DNA from: Alphaproteobacteria bacterium PA2 | GTDB taxonomy: Bacteria; Pseudomonadota; Alphaproteobacteria; Caulobacterales; Caulobacteraceae | DNA: 64,000 nt | Reading direction: 5' to 3' | Assembly (NCBI GenBank): GCA_002256425.1 | Contig: NKIZ01000001.1 | Span: forward strand, 1,385,943-1,449,942 | Shown here: in pieces, positions 29,012 through 37,319 of the stretch | Layout of the letters: each line of letters begins with the position of its first letter | How positions within the stretch are numbered: position 1 is the first letter of the stretch | The notes under the pieces: model-generated | What the model was told of the DNA's origin: nothing | The model's database searches: none | What the model saw: only the letters and a program-made list of their open reading frames with translations | Made by a program: the position numbers and the translations under genes

Positions 29012-29814
29012 CCACCGGAATACCGACGGCTCTACCCGCCGTGCATTCGCCATGGCCTGGACTCATCCGGGGGGCGGCTGCGTCGGCAGTCTGCCTCATA
29101 GCCCTGCTCGCGATGATGGCTGACCTCAACCTGTCGCCGGACGCGCTTGCCAGCGGATCCTCCAAGCTCGGGCGGTTTATGGCCTCAATGGTCCCGCCCA
29201 GCGACGGTGGCGATAGCATCAGGATCCTGAAATCACTTGCCGAGACCTTCGCCATGGCTGTTGCGGGAACCGCACTGGCGGTCCTGGCGGCCGTGCCCTT
29301 GGGTTTGGTTGGCGCAAAGACAGTGGTCAGCAATGGCCTGCTTCATTTCCTTTTCCGCCGATGCCTCGACATTTTCCGTGGCGTTCCGGCGCTTGTCTGG
29401 GCGCTGATCTTCATTTCCGCCTTTGGCCTAGGGCCCTTCGCCGGCGTCGTCGCCCTGGCATTTGCCGACATTCCCAATCTGGCGAAACTCTTCGCTGAGA
29501 CCCTGGAGAATTGCGACCGGGGTCCGGTCGAGGGCGCGCGCGCCTCCGGCGTTTCCAAGATCCTTGAAATCCGGTTTGGTCTCGCGCCACAGGTCGCGCC
29601 GGTGATGGCCAGCCAGTGTCTCTACTATCTCGAGAGCAATTTTCGGCACGCCGCTGTTCTTGGCATTGTCGGCGCAGGGGGCATTGGCTTCGAACTGGAT
29701 GAACGGATCAGGATCTTCGCCTTCGATCAGGTCGCCTATATCGTCCTGCTCTACATGGTCTGCGTCGCTGCGCTCGACTTTGTTTCGCGACAGCTCCGGG
29801 CACGACTGGCCTGA
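29008..29814 (+). CDS. phnE: phosphonate ABC transporter permease PhnE (second copy)
   Basis: 268-residue PhnE-type permease paralogous to the preceding gene, with the matching loop GARASGVSKILEIRFGLAPQVAPVMASQ and AAVLGIVGAGGIGFEL. The pair presumably forms a heterodimeric channel, as in many alphaproteobacterial phosphonate importers with tandem phnE genes. The N-terminal part differs substantially from the first copy. It is followed by phnC after 112 bases. Confidence 0.92.
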   Translation: MTTGIPTALPAVHSPWPGLIRGAAASAVCLIALLAMMADLNLSPDALASGSSKLGRFMASMVPPSDGGDSIRILKSLAETFAMAVAGTALAVLAAVPLGLVGAKTVVSNGLLHFLFRRCLDIFRGVPALVWALIFISAFGLGPFAGVVALAFADIPNLAKLFAETLENCDRGPVEGARASGVSKILEIRFGLAPQVAPVMASQCLYYLESNFRHAAVLGIVGAGGIGFELDERIRIFAFDQVAYIVLLYMVCVAALDFVSRQLRARLA

Positions 29815-29926
29815 GCCTGCCACAAATTCCGTAATTGTCCCTGAGCTCCTGCCTCGTCCGTCACGACGGGGTCACAGCGGTGTCCTAGTTTCCAGGTCCG
29901 GTCGGACGTCGCCCTGGGGAGTCCCC

Positions 29927-30709
29927 ATGCTTGAACTGAATGAGCTGTCAAAGCGCTTCGGAGACACCCTGGCTGTGGACCGTGTCTCCCTGTCCATTGG
30001 GCGCGGAGAACTGGTCGGCATCATCGGTCGGTCCGGATCGGGAAAATCGACATTACTGCGCCTCATCAACAGGCTTGCGACGCCGACTGACGGGTCTGTC
30101 GCCTGGGATGGCTCACCGATTAATGGCCTGCGGGGCACGGAGTTGAGGCGCTGGCGACACAGCTGCGCCATGATTTTCCAGCAGTTCAACCTCTCACCCC
30201 GACTGGACGTGATCACCAATGTGCTGATTGGCGTTGCAGCGAAGCGTCCGCTCTGGACCTCCATGATCAAGTTCTTTCCGGCGGCGGATCGAGCCCGGGC
30301 AGTTCTTGAACTCGACGCTCTGGATATGGCCGCCGCCGCACTTCAAAGAGCCGGCACCCTGTCGGGAGGCCAGCAACAGCGGGTGGCGATCGCCCGTGCG
30401 CTGATGCAGGACCCGAACATCATCCTTGCCGATGAACCCGTGGCGTCCCTTGATCCCGTAAATGCAGAAGTCGTGATGTGCGCCCTGCAGAGGGCCTGTG
30501 CTGAGCGTGACATCCCGGTGCTGGTAAGCCTTCACAGTCTTGATATCGCCAGGCGCTACTGCACGCGGATTGTCGCCATGGCGAAGGGGCGCATTGTGTT
30601 CGATGGGCCGCCTGCGGCCTTGTCCCAGTCGATTGTCGATCAGATCTATGCCGGCCGGAATAATCGGCCGTCGCCCGCCCTGGTCGAGCCTGAGGTGGCG
30701 GCGGCATGA
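29927..30709 (+). CDS. phnC: phosphonate ABC transporter ATPase
   Basis: 260-residue ABC ATPase energising the PhnE channel. Walker A is GRSGSGKST (about residues 34-42), the Q loop is MIFQQFNL, the signature is LSGGQQQR, and Walker B is ILADEPVASLDP. The distinctive AKRPLWTSMIKFFPAADR insert is a known PhnC feature. The start at 29927 is the first ATG before the conserved MLELNELSKRFG. It overlaps the downstream acyltransferase gene by 4 bases. Confidence 0.94.
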   Translation: MLELNELSKRFGDTLAVDRVSLSIGRGELVGIIGRSGSGKSTLLRLINRLATPTDGSVAWDGSPINGLRGTELRRWRHSCAMIFQQFNLSPRLDVITNVLIGVAAKRPLWTSMIKFFPAADRARAVLELDALDMAAAALQRAGTLSGGQQQRVAIARALMQDPNIILADEPVASLDPVNAEVVMCALQRACAERDIPVLVSLHSLDIARRYCTRIVAMAKGRIVFDGPPAALSQSIVDQIYAGRNNRPSPALVEPEVAAA

Positions 30710-31401
30710 GCGGACCCAAGCTAGCTGACCGCCCTCTGGGTGCTGGAGAGGTCTATATCGGTCGGTTTCTTGGCCTCACCGATCCCTTGTCAACGAGCGC
30801 CGGGCCACAGCCCTACATCGATGCTCAGGCCAGTGTTAACGACAGCATACTGGGCCCCTGGACAAGGGTAGGCGGCCGAACCAGCCTCTCCGAGGTGACT
30901 ATGGGCGCCTACAGTTACATCGTCACAGACTCCAGCGCTGCCTATTCGGATATCGGGAAATTCTGCTCCATAGCTCGGGACGTCCGCATCAACCCGGGCA
31001 ACCATCCCACCTGGCGCGCGGCTCAACACCATTTCAGCTATCGGGCGGTGTCCTACAATCTTGGCGAAGCCGACGACGATGCCTTCTTCGACTGGCGCAG
31101 ATCCCATGATGTGAAGATCGGCCACGATGTCTGGATCGGCCATGGTGCAACCCTATTGGCGGGGGTCTCGGTGGGGACCGGCGCCGTGGTTGGCGCGGGC
31201 GCCGTGGTGTCCAAGGATGTCGCGCCTTTCACCATTGTCGGGGGCGTGCCGTCACATCCGATCCGTGAGCGGTTTCCGAAGGCCGTCCAGGGTGGTCTAT
31301 TGTCCCTCGAATGGTGGCATTGGGAGCATGACCGCTTGGCTGGAGCCCTGGAAGATTTCCGAGAGCTGGACGCCGACGCGTTCCTCGAGAAGCATGCCTG
31401 A
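30706..31401 (+). CDS. hexapeptide-repeat acyltransferase of phosphonate operons
   Basis: 231-residue left-handed beta-helix acetyltransferase of the type found in phosphonate-utilisation clusters (phn threonine-rich/hexapeptide family). Hexapeptide turns are visible through VGGRTSLSEVTMGAYSYIVTDSSAAYSDIG and IGHDVWIGHGATLLAGVSVGTGAVVGAGAVVSKDV. No phnO-type GNAT gene is present, so this protein could acetylate aminophosphonates or another intermediate, but the substrate has not been determined. The start overlaps phnC and the end overlaps phnN by 8 bases. Confidence 0.85.
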   Translation: MSGPKLADRPLGAGEVYIGRFLGLTDPLSTSAGPQPYIDAQASVNDSILGPWTRVGGRTSLSEVTMGAYSYIVTDSSAAYSDIGKFCSIARDVRINPGNHPTWRAAQHHFSYRAVSYNLGEADDDAFFDWRRSHDVKIGHDVWIGHGATLLAGVSVGTGAVVGAGAVVSKDVAPFTIVGGVPSHPIRERFPKAVQGGLLSLEWWHWEHDRLAGALEDFRELDADAFLEKHA

Positions 31402-31930
31402 AGGCGGTCGGCTGGTCCTGGTGGTGGGTCCTTCAGGGGTGGGCAAGGACACCCTGATCGAGGCCGCGAAGAACCTCCGCCTCAGCGGCGTGCGGATTGT
31501 GAAGCGTGACATTACGCGTTCTGCCGAACTGGGCGGCGAAGACTATGCGTCCATCAGCGAAGCTGATTTTGCCCGGCGGGAATCCGCCGGCCGATACGCA
31601 CTTAGCTGGCGAGCGCACGGTCTCAGCTATGGCATCCCTGGGGACATCCTTGAGGATCTGGCTGCAGGCCAAACCGTGGTCGCCAACGTGTCGAGAACAG
31701 TGCTCATGGAAGCTCGGCAAAGGTACAGAAATCTCGTGGTTGTCTCGGTAACCGCAAGTCCTGAAACCATCCGGGCGCGGCTTACGGCGCGTGGCCGCGA
31801 GACGGACGCCGAGATCGAAGGGCGCATATCCCGGGCTGCAGTGTTCGTTGTCGACGGCGAAGACGTGATTGAACTTTGCAATGATGGCTCCCGGGCGGAA
31901 GCCGTGGCCGCGTTCGTCGCGCTTCTGTAG
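31394..31930 (+). CDS. phnN: ribose 1,5-bisphosphate phosphokinase
   Basis: 178-residue P-loop kinase related to guanylate kinase that phosphorylates ribose 1,5-bisphosphate to PRPP, the last step of the C-P lyase pathway. The P-loop is GPSGVGKDT at about residues 13-21. The segment IVKRDITRSAELGGEDYASIS holds the substrate region, followed by LTARGRETDAEIEGRISRA. I took the ATG at 31394 inside the end of the acyltransferase gene; the frame stays open further upstream without homology. It converges on the DUF1045 gene 9 bases away. Confidence 0.9.
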   Translation: MPEGGRLVLVVGPSGVGKDTLIEAAKNLRLSGVRIVKRDITRSAELGGEDYASISEADFARRESAGRYALSWRAHGLSYGIPGDILEDLAAGQTVVANVSRTVLMEARQRYRNLVVVSVTASPETIRARLTARGRETDAEIEGRISRAAVFVVDGEDVIELCNDGSRAEAVAAFVALL

Positions 31931-31939
31931 TCGGCGGCT

Positions 31940-32632
31940 CTAAGCCGCTTCGAAGGCCAGACGAGCGATGATGTCGAAGGGGCTTTCACGATCCGGCTGT
32001 CGGAAGATCGCGAGGGCGTCAAACAGGTGTGCGCCGGCGTCTTCGCCAAACTGATCCATCAGAACCGCGCCGACCCGCGCGGAGACCGCATCATCGCGAA
32101 TGGTGCCCGTCAGGGTCATGTGGAACCTGAACTCATCAAAGATGTAGGGATAGCCCCAGGCTACGAGCTTACTGTCCTGATCTTCCGTGAGTTTGGCCCG
32201 TCGGCGTCGGGCCAGATCTTGATCGGATAGAGGGGCCCTGAACCTGTCAAAGGCTTTGACGCACGCTTCATGGAGGGCCGACATGCCTGGCGAGATTTCG
32301 GCCAGGCGCAGGGCGTGGAACAGTCCGATGCGACCCGGCTCAATAGCGGCGGTGAAACTGGCTTGAGTTCTCACGAAGTCTGCAGCAAATGCCAGTAGTT
32401 CACCTTCGGATACCTCCGCTGCAAGTTCGAAGGGCGCCTTGAGTGTGGCGTGAAACCCGTAACCCCTCGGGTCAGATGTCAGGGCGTCTACGTCGAGACC
32501 TTCCAGGGCAGGAATGTCAGGTCGATTGACAACCGCCCCGGTATAGGCGTCACGGCCAAGCCACGCGGATGCTTTTTCCCAGAGACGGCTTCCCTGATCG
32601 GGCGCGTAATAAACGGCGTAGCGGGCCGTCAT
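31940..32632 (-). CDS. DUF1045 phosphonate-operon protein, 2H phosphoesterase-like
   Basis: 230-residue protein of the DUF1045 family seen in phosphonate operons. It has both HxT motifs of the 2H phosphoesterase fold: HAT at residues 61-63 (GYGFHATLKAPF) and HMT at 171-173 (FRFHMTLTG). 2H enzymes open cyclic phosphodiesters, and the C-P lyase pathway produces a 5-phosphoribosyl 1,2-cyclic phosphate that PhnP normally opens. Because phnP is absent here, this is the prime candidate for that step, an inference. Its ATG overlaps the phnM stop by 4 bases. Confidence 0.88.
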   Translation of the reverse strand: MTARYAVYYAPDQGSRLWEKASAWLGRDAYTGAVVNRPDIPALEGLDVDALTSDPRGYGFHATLKAPFELAAEVSEGELLAFAADFVRTQASFTAAIEPGRIGLFHALRLAEISPGMSALHEACVKAFDRFRAPLSDQDLARRRRAKLTEDQDSKLVAWGYPYIFDEFRFHMTLTGTIRDDAVSARVGAVLMDQFGEDAGAHLFDALAIFRQPDRESPFDIIARLAFEAA

Positions 32633-33777
32633 GCCACCCGCATCCCGGCGCGCCAGACTTCCTTCGGCGTTGGCCATCCCTGGGCGCCGCGGGACACCCG
32701 GACAAAATCCGCCAATTGGCCCGCTGCAATTTCCCCCCGGTCTGTGAGGCCGACGCTTCGTGCCGGGTTTACGGTCACGGTCGCCAGGGCCTTTTCCGGC
32801 GCCCAACCCAGCAATTCTATCAGCATGAAGGCGGAACGCAGCATGGAGAGGGGTACGTAATCGGACGCGATGATGTCGAGAATATCTGCCTCAGCGCAGG
32901 CGCGGGCGCTGAGATTTCCGGAATGGCTTCCCCCGCGCACAAAGTTCGGGCCGCCCATGGCATTCATCATTCCGAGTTCCCGCGCGCGTTTCGCCGCTTC
33001 CAGGGTAACCGGAAACTCCGAAATCGTGCAGCCGTCGCGGTGCGCCTCTTCAACATGATCGAGGGTCGCGTCGTCGTGGGCGGCCAGCGGCACCCCGGTC
33101 TCCCGAGCTAGAGCCACCACCCTTGATCGGTTCTGGACGGAAACGGACGGATCTCGTCCTTCGAAACGGAAGGACAGGATCCTGGAAATCTCATCCGGCC
33201 CATGGCCGGCCTCGACCAGCTGCCGCTCCATACGTCCCACGTCGGAGACCTGTCGCTGGCCAGGCGTGTGGTCCATGACAGACAGGAGTCGAAGCTTCGA
33301 ATGATTGCTGAATGGCGCAACGAGATCCATCAGCTCCGGATTGGTGATTTCGCACCGCAGGTGCAGAAGGTGATCAGCGCGCAGGGCGCCGTCCGCCGCA
33401 GCGGAATCCATGGCTTCAATCATAGGCGCTAGGGCTGTCTTGCGATCCAGCCCATCCTTGGAGCCGTGCAGGGCAAGGCTGTCGAGGACTGTCGTGATGC
33501 CTGCCGACGCGCACTGCCCATCCTGGGCGAGGGCTGCGCCATATGCGTCCCAAAGGGCGCCTGGTCGCGGCTGATAGTGCTTTTCGAAATTGTCGGTGTG
33601 GATGTCGACGAGGCCGGCGATCAAGGAGTCGCCGCTCCAGTCGATGGCCTTGGTTCGTGCGGAAGAGCAGGGTTCCACAGCAACAATACGACCATCACGG
33701 ACGATGATTTCGCCGCTGACTTGGCCTTCCGGGGTGATTACCGCCTTGGAGAAGATACGTATCTCATCCTGCACCAT
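32629..33777 (-). CDS. phnM: alpha-D-ribose 1-methylphosphonate 5-triphosphate diphosphatase (first copy)
   Basis: 382-residue amidohydrolase-fold PhnM that removes pyrophosphate from the triphosphoribosyl phosphonate made by PhnI and its partners. The metal-binding start is LVDIHTDNFEKHYQPRPG. Other family marks are SVMDHTPGQRQ, AHDDATLDHVEEA, MGGPNFVRGGSHSGN and ASDYVPLSML. It lies 2 bases after phnL in the same unit. A second PhnM is encoded downstream of phnF on the other strand. Confidence 0.94.
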   Translation of the reverse strand: MVQDEIRIFSKAVITPEGQVSGEIIVRDGRIVAVEPCSSARTKAIDWSGDSLIAGLVDIHTDNFEKHYQPRPGALWDAYGAALAQDGQCASAGITTVLDSLALHGSKDGLDRKTALAPMIEAMDSAAADGALRADHLLHLRCEITNPELMDLVAPFSNHSKLRLLSVMDHTPGQRQVSDVGRMERQLVEAGHGPDEISRILSFRFEGRDPSVSVQNRSRVVALARETGVPLAAHDDATLDHVEEAHRDGCTISEFPVTLEAAKRARELGMMNAMGGPNFVRGGSHSGNLSARACAEADILDIIASDYVPLSMLRSAFMLIELLGWAPEKALATVTVNPARSVGLTDRGEIAAGQLADFVRVSRGAQGWPTPKEVWRAGMRVA

Positions 33778-33779
33778 GG

Positions 33780-34490
33780 TCAGGCCGCCGCCTTGAATTC
33801 AGCGACCGGGAACAGGCGCGTGGCCACCGCGTCACGGACGTCGTGATCGTGGAAGATGCCGATCATGGCTGCGCCGCCATCCAGGGCTTCCCGGATCAGT
33901 TCAACTACGATCGCCCTGTTTTCGGCGTCCAGCGACGCTGTCGGCTCATCGAGCAGGAGCACTGGATACTGGCGAATGAAGCTACGCGCGATGTTCACCC
34001 TTTGCTGTTCGCCGCCCGAGAAGGTGGCTGGCGGCAAACGCCAATGGGCTTCCGGCAGGCGCAGGGCCGACAGCATCCTGGTGGCGCGGGCCTCGGCTTC
34101 CGCAGGATCAACGCCATTTTCGAGGAGGGGCTCCATCACCAGGCGCAGGGTGGAGATCCGCGGAATGACCCTCAGGAACTGGCTGACATAGCCAAGGGTC
34201 CGCCGGCGGATATCAAGGATGGTGTGCGGGCTGGACTGCGTGATGTCGACATATTCGCCATCATGGAGAACCCTGACCGACCCTGTGGTCGGGCAATAAT
34301 TTCCATAGATCGACCGCATGAGGGTCGACTTCCCGACACCGGAATTGCCGGAGAGTACGAGGCACTCTCCTGCGCCGACCTCCATGCGAAGCTGGCGGAA
34401 GACGGGAATGACGGCTGAGTCAGCATTGTGCAGGACGAAGGTCTTGCTCAGGTCTTCGACGATGATGAGCGGCTGGCTGGGCGATGACAT
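33780..34490 (-). CDS. phnL: C-P lyase accessory ABC-type ATPase PhnL
   Basis: 236-residue ABC-type ATPase of the C-P lyase machine; PhnK and PhnL together bind the PhnGHIJ core and drive conformational cycling rather than transport. Walker A is LSGNSGVGKSTLM, the signature is FSGGEQQRVNIAR, and Walker B is VLLLDEPTASLD. The protein is shorter than a transporter subunit and its gene has no permease partner in the operon. It sits 6 bases after phnK and 2 before phnM. Confidence 0.94.
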   Translation of the reverse strand: MSSPSQPLIIVEDLSKTFVLHNADSAVIPVFRQLRMEVGAGECLVLSGNSGVGKSTLMRSIYGNYCPTTGSVRVLHDGEYVDITQSSPHTILDIRRRTLGYVSQFLRVIPRISTLRLVMEPLLENGVDPAEAEARATRMLSALRLPEAHWRLPPATFSGGEQQRVNIARSFIRQYPVLLLDEPTASLDAENRAIVVELIREALDGGAAMIGIFHDHDVRDAVATRLFPVAEFKAAA

Positions 34491-34496
34491 GGTGGC

Positions 34497-35291
34497 CTAG
34501 ATCTGCAGAACGGAGGAGACGAGGAGCTGGGTGTAGGCGTGTTGCGGGTCGTCCAGGACCTGATCGGTCAGGCCGGTTTCAACCACCTGGCCGCGGCGCA
34601 TCACCAGGAGCCGGTCGGCCATGAGCCGGGCGACCGCCATGTCATGGGTGACGATGATGACGGCCAGATCCAGATCGCGCACAAGTTCACGCAGCAGGTC
34701 GAGAAGGCGCGCTTGAACCGAAACATCAAGACCTCCGGTGGGCTCGTCCATGAAGACCAGCTTGGGGCCATGGATGAGGTTGCGGGCGACCTGGATCCGC
34801 TGCTGCATGCCGCCGGAAAAATTGCGGGGCTTGTCGTCGATACGTGTGGTGTCGAGTTCCACCCGCGAAAGCCAGTCCAGGGTCGCCTGGCGCATGGCTC
34901 CATAGTGGCGCTGGCCCATATTCATGAGGGGCTCGGCGACATTGGCACCGCCGGACACGCGCATGCGAAGGCCGTCCCGGGGGTTCTGGTGAACAAAGCC
35001 CCAGTCCTCCCGCTGCATCCGCCGGCGGTCAGGTTCGGACAGGGTGTAGATGTCCCGAAGTCCGAAGCGCCGCGTGTCGAATTCGATCCGACCTGCCGAA
35101 GGTGGCAGACGTCCGGAGAGGCAGTTCAGCAGGGTCGTCTTACCCGACCCGCTCTCACCAACGATGCCGACCACCTCGCCTGGGCGCATCTCGAAGCTCA
35201 CATCCATGCAGCCAGGGATGTGGCCGTACCATTTTGACAGGCCCTCGACCTTCAGAAGAGGGGCCGCCTCAACCTTGGACATCGCATTCAT
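34497..35291 (-). CDS. phnK: C-P lyase ABC-type ATPase PhnK
   Basis: 264-residue ABC-type ATPase that docks on PhnJ of the C-P lyase core. Walker A is GIVGESGSGKTTLL, signature FSGGMQQRIQVARN, Walker B LVFMDEPTGGLD. Regions GRIEFDTRRFGLRDIY and EDWGFVHQNPRDGLRM are typical of PhnK rather than of oligopeptide importers. Its start overlaps the phnJ stop by 4 bases. Confidence 0.94.
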   Translation of the reverse strand: MNAMSKVEAAPLLKVEGLSKWYGHIPGCMDVSFEMRPGEVVGIVGESGSGKTTLLNCLSGRLPPSAGRIEFDTRRFGLRDIYTLSEPDRRRMQREDWGFVHQNPRDGLRMRVSGGANVAEPLMNMGQRHYGAMRQATLDWLSRVELDTTRIDDKPRNFSGGMQQRIQVARNLIHGPKLVFMDEPTGGLDVSVQARLLDLLRELVRDLDLAVIIVTHDMAVARLMADRLLVMRRGQVVETGLTDQVLDDPQHAYTQLLVSSVLQI

Positions 35292-36211
35292 TGAGCAGCC
35301 TCCGCTTCGCCTTGCGCCAGCTGGTGGCCAGCCATGGGGCCAACATGGCCAGCGTCTCGCCTTTGGCCGCAGTGGTGACTGTCAGAACAGACAAACATCT
35401 TGGCGCCCGCATCATCGAGGACAACCTCGTCGAGATAGGCGTCGTCCGCCCCGCACAGGGCGCAGTTTTCTTCCCAGGTCTGGACTTCGAAGGGATAGTC
35501 CTCGAAATCCAGGCTGCGCACCTGGGTATGTGGCGGGACCGCATAGATCCGCTTTTCCCGACCGGCGCCGAACAGGAGGATGGCCTCGTTGTCATCCATT
35601 TTCGGGTTGTCGAACTTGGGAATTGGCGAAGGCGACATCAGATATCGCTCCCCAACCATCACGGGATAGCCGGCCGTCGCCGCGATCCGACCGTAGGCCG
35701 AGACGTTTTCGTAAAGCGAGACGTACTGGAGGCCGTATTCCTCATAGGCGTGCATGGCTCGGGTTTCGGTCTCACGCGCCTCAAGTCCCCGAAGGGGTTC
35801 GGGCTGCGGAACCTGGAAGACCAGGACCTGTCCGGCCTTCAGCGTCTGCTCGGGAATGCGGTGACGGCTCTGGATGATGGTGGCTTCGGCGGTATCTTCC
35901 GTCGTTGCGACGTCGGCAACCTTTGCGAAGAAGCGCCGGATCGATACCGCGTTGGTCGTGTCATCGGCGCCCTGGTCAATGCACTTGTAGACATCGTCAG
36001 GGCCGATGATCGCAGCGGTCAGCTGGATGCCGCCTGTGCCCCAGCCGTAAGGCACAGGCATTTCCCGGGAGCCGAAGGGAACCTGATATCCCGGGATTGC
36101 CAGAGCCTTGAGAATGGCCCGGCGGATCATCCTCTTGGTCTGCTCATCCAGATAGGCGTAGTTGTAATAGCGCTCGGCCTCATTGGACCGGGGCGTGGAG
36201 GTCGCAATCAT
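35288..36211 (-). CDS. phnJ: C-P lyase catalytic subunit (radical SAM)
   Basis: 307-residue radical-SAM enzyme that cleaves the C-P bond of ribose-1-phosphonate 5-phosphate, releasing a hydrocarbon. The unusual cluster motif CX2CX21C is intact at Cys250, 253 and 275. The further catalytic Cys is 281 (SDSHHC) and the glycine that carries the radical in E. coli corresponds to Gly41 (IPGYQVPFGSREMP). All spacings equal those of the E. coli protein, so it should be active. It overlaps phnI and phnK by 4 bases on either side. Confidence 0.97.
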   Translation of the reverse strand: MIATSTPRSNEAERYYNYAYLDEQTKRMIRRAILKALAIPGYQVPFGSREMPVPYGWGTGGIQLTAAIIGPDDVYKCIDQGADDTTNAVSIRRFFAKVADVATTEDTAEATIIQSRHRIPEQTLKAGQVLVFQVPQPEPLRGLEARETETRAMHAYEEYGLQYVSLYENVSAYGRIAATAGYPVMVGERYLMSPSPIPKFDNPKMDDNEAILLFGAGREKRIYAVPPHTQVRSLDFEDYPFEVQTWEENCALCGADDAYLDEVVLDDAGAKMFVCSDSHHCGQRRDAGHVGPMAGHQLAQGEAEAAQ

Positions 36212-37317
36212 TCTGCGGCTACCTTCATGGGGTTATTTCGTTCGAAGTGCTCGCGACGGAGCCGGCGGATCAGCTGAAGATCGGCCTGGAAGTCGACATA
36301 GTGGGGCAATTTCAGGTGCTGGACGAAGCCGGAGGCTTCGACATTGTCGGAGTGGTAGAGGACGAACTCCTCGTCCTGCACCGGGGCGTCGGCCTGTTCA
36401 CCAACTTCACGGTGACGAAGGGCGCGATCGACAATCGCCATGCTCATGGCCTTGCGTTCACAATGCCCGAAGGTCAGGCCATATCCCCGGGTGTATTGTG
36501 GCGCCCGCTCGGCAGAACCGGCAAAACCGGAAAGCATCTGGCATTCCGTGACACTCAGCTCGCCTATCTCGATGGCGAAGCCCAGTTCTTCCGGTACGAA
36601 TTCGACGGCGACATCGCCAAACCTGATTTCGCCGCAGAGCGGGTGGGTGCTGCCCCAGCCCCGCTGCGATGAATAGGCGAGGCTTAGCAGGAAGCCTTCA
36701 TCGCCCCGGGCAAGGGCCTGGAGCCGCTGGTCCCGCCCTGCAGGGAAAGCCATGGGCTCCCGCGTCAGGTCGAAGGGCGCCTCTGCGTCTTCGGGCCTTT
36801 CATCGCGTTCAAGGAGATCTTCGTGGGCGAAGACCGACCCGATGGTTGGCATGGGGTAGGGCTGCGGCGTTTCCGCCAAAGCCGCGGCTTCAGGCAGCGA
36901 AGAGCCCTCGGCGGCAAGAGCGAAGTCGAGCAGGCGATGGGTGTAGTCGAAGGTCGGGCCGAGGATCTGCCCGCCGGGAATGTCCTTGAAGGCCGCAGAG
37001 ATACGGCGAAGAACCGACATGTCTTCGGTTTCCACCGCTTCCGAGGCGCCGAAGCGGGGCAGGGTGGTCCGAAAGGCGCGGACAAGGAAGATGGCTTCCG
37101 GAAGGTCGCCGCGCGCCTGCTTGATGGCCAAGGCCGCCAGATCCGGATCATAGCACGACCCTTCGGCCATCACCCTGTCGACCGCGAGCGTCATCTGTTC
37201 GCGGATCTGGGCGACGTCGAGCTCAGGGACTGCGGCGTCTCCGCGCCGCGCTTCCGCCAGCCAGGCGTGGGCGTTGGTGATCGCCTTCTCGCCACCCTTT
37301 ACGGATACATAGGCCAT
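36208..37317 (-). CDS. phnI: C-P lyase core subunit, nucleosidase/phosphonylase
   Basis: 369-residue PhnI, which with PhnG, PhnH and PhnL swaps the adenine of ATP for the phosphonate to give a ribose 1-phosphonate triphosphate. The start MAYVSVKGGEKAITNAHAWL is canonical, and LSLAYSSQRGWGSTHPLCGEIRFGDVAVEF and GYGLTFGHCERKAMSMAIVDRAL are strongly conserved family segments. It follows phnH by 2 bases and overlaps phnJ by 4. Confidence 0.96.
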   Translation of the reverse strand: MAYVSVKGGEKAITNAHAWLAEARRGDAAVPELDVAQIREQMTLAVDRVMAEGSCYDPDLAALAIKQARGDLPEAIFLVRAFRTTLPRFGASEAVETEDMSVLRRISAAFKDIPGGQILGPTFDYTHRLLDFALAAEGSSLPEAAALAETPQPYPMPTIGSVFAHEDLLERDERPEDAEAPFDLTREPMAFPAGRDQRLQALARGDEGFLLSLAYSSQRGWGSTHPLCGEIRFGDVAVEFVPEELGFAIEIGELSVTECQMLSGFAGSAERAPQYTRGYGLTFGHCERKAMSMAIVDRALRHREVGEQADAPVQDEEFVLYHSDNVEASGFVQHLKLPHYVDFQADLQLIRRLRREHFERNNPMKVAAE

Positions 37318-37319
37318 GT

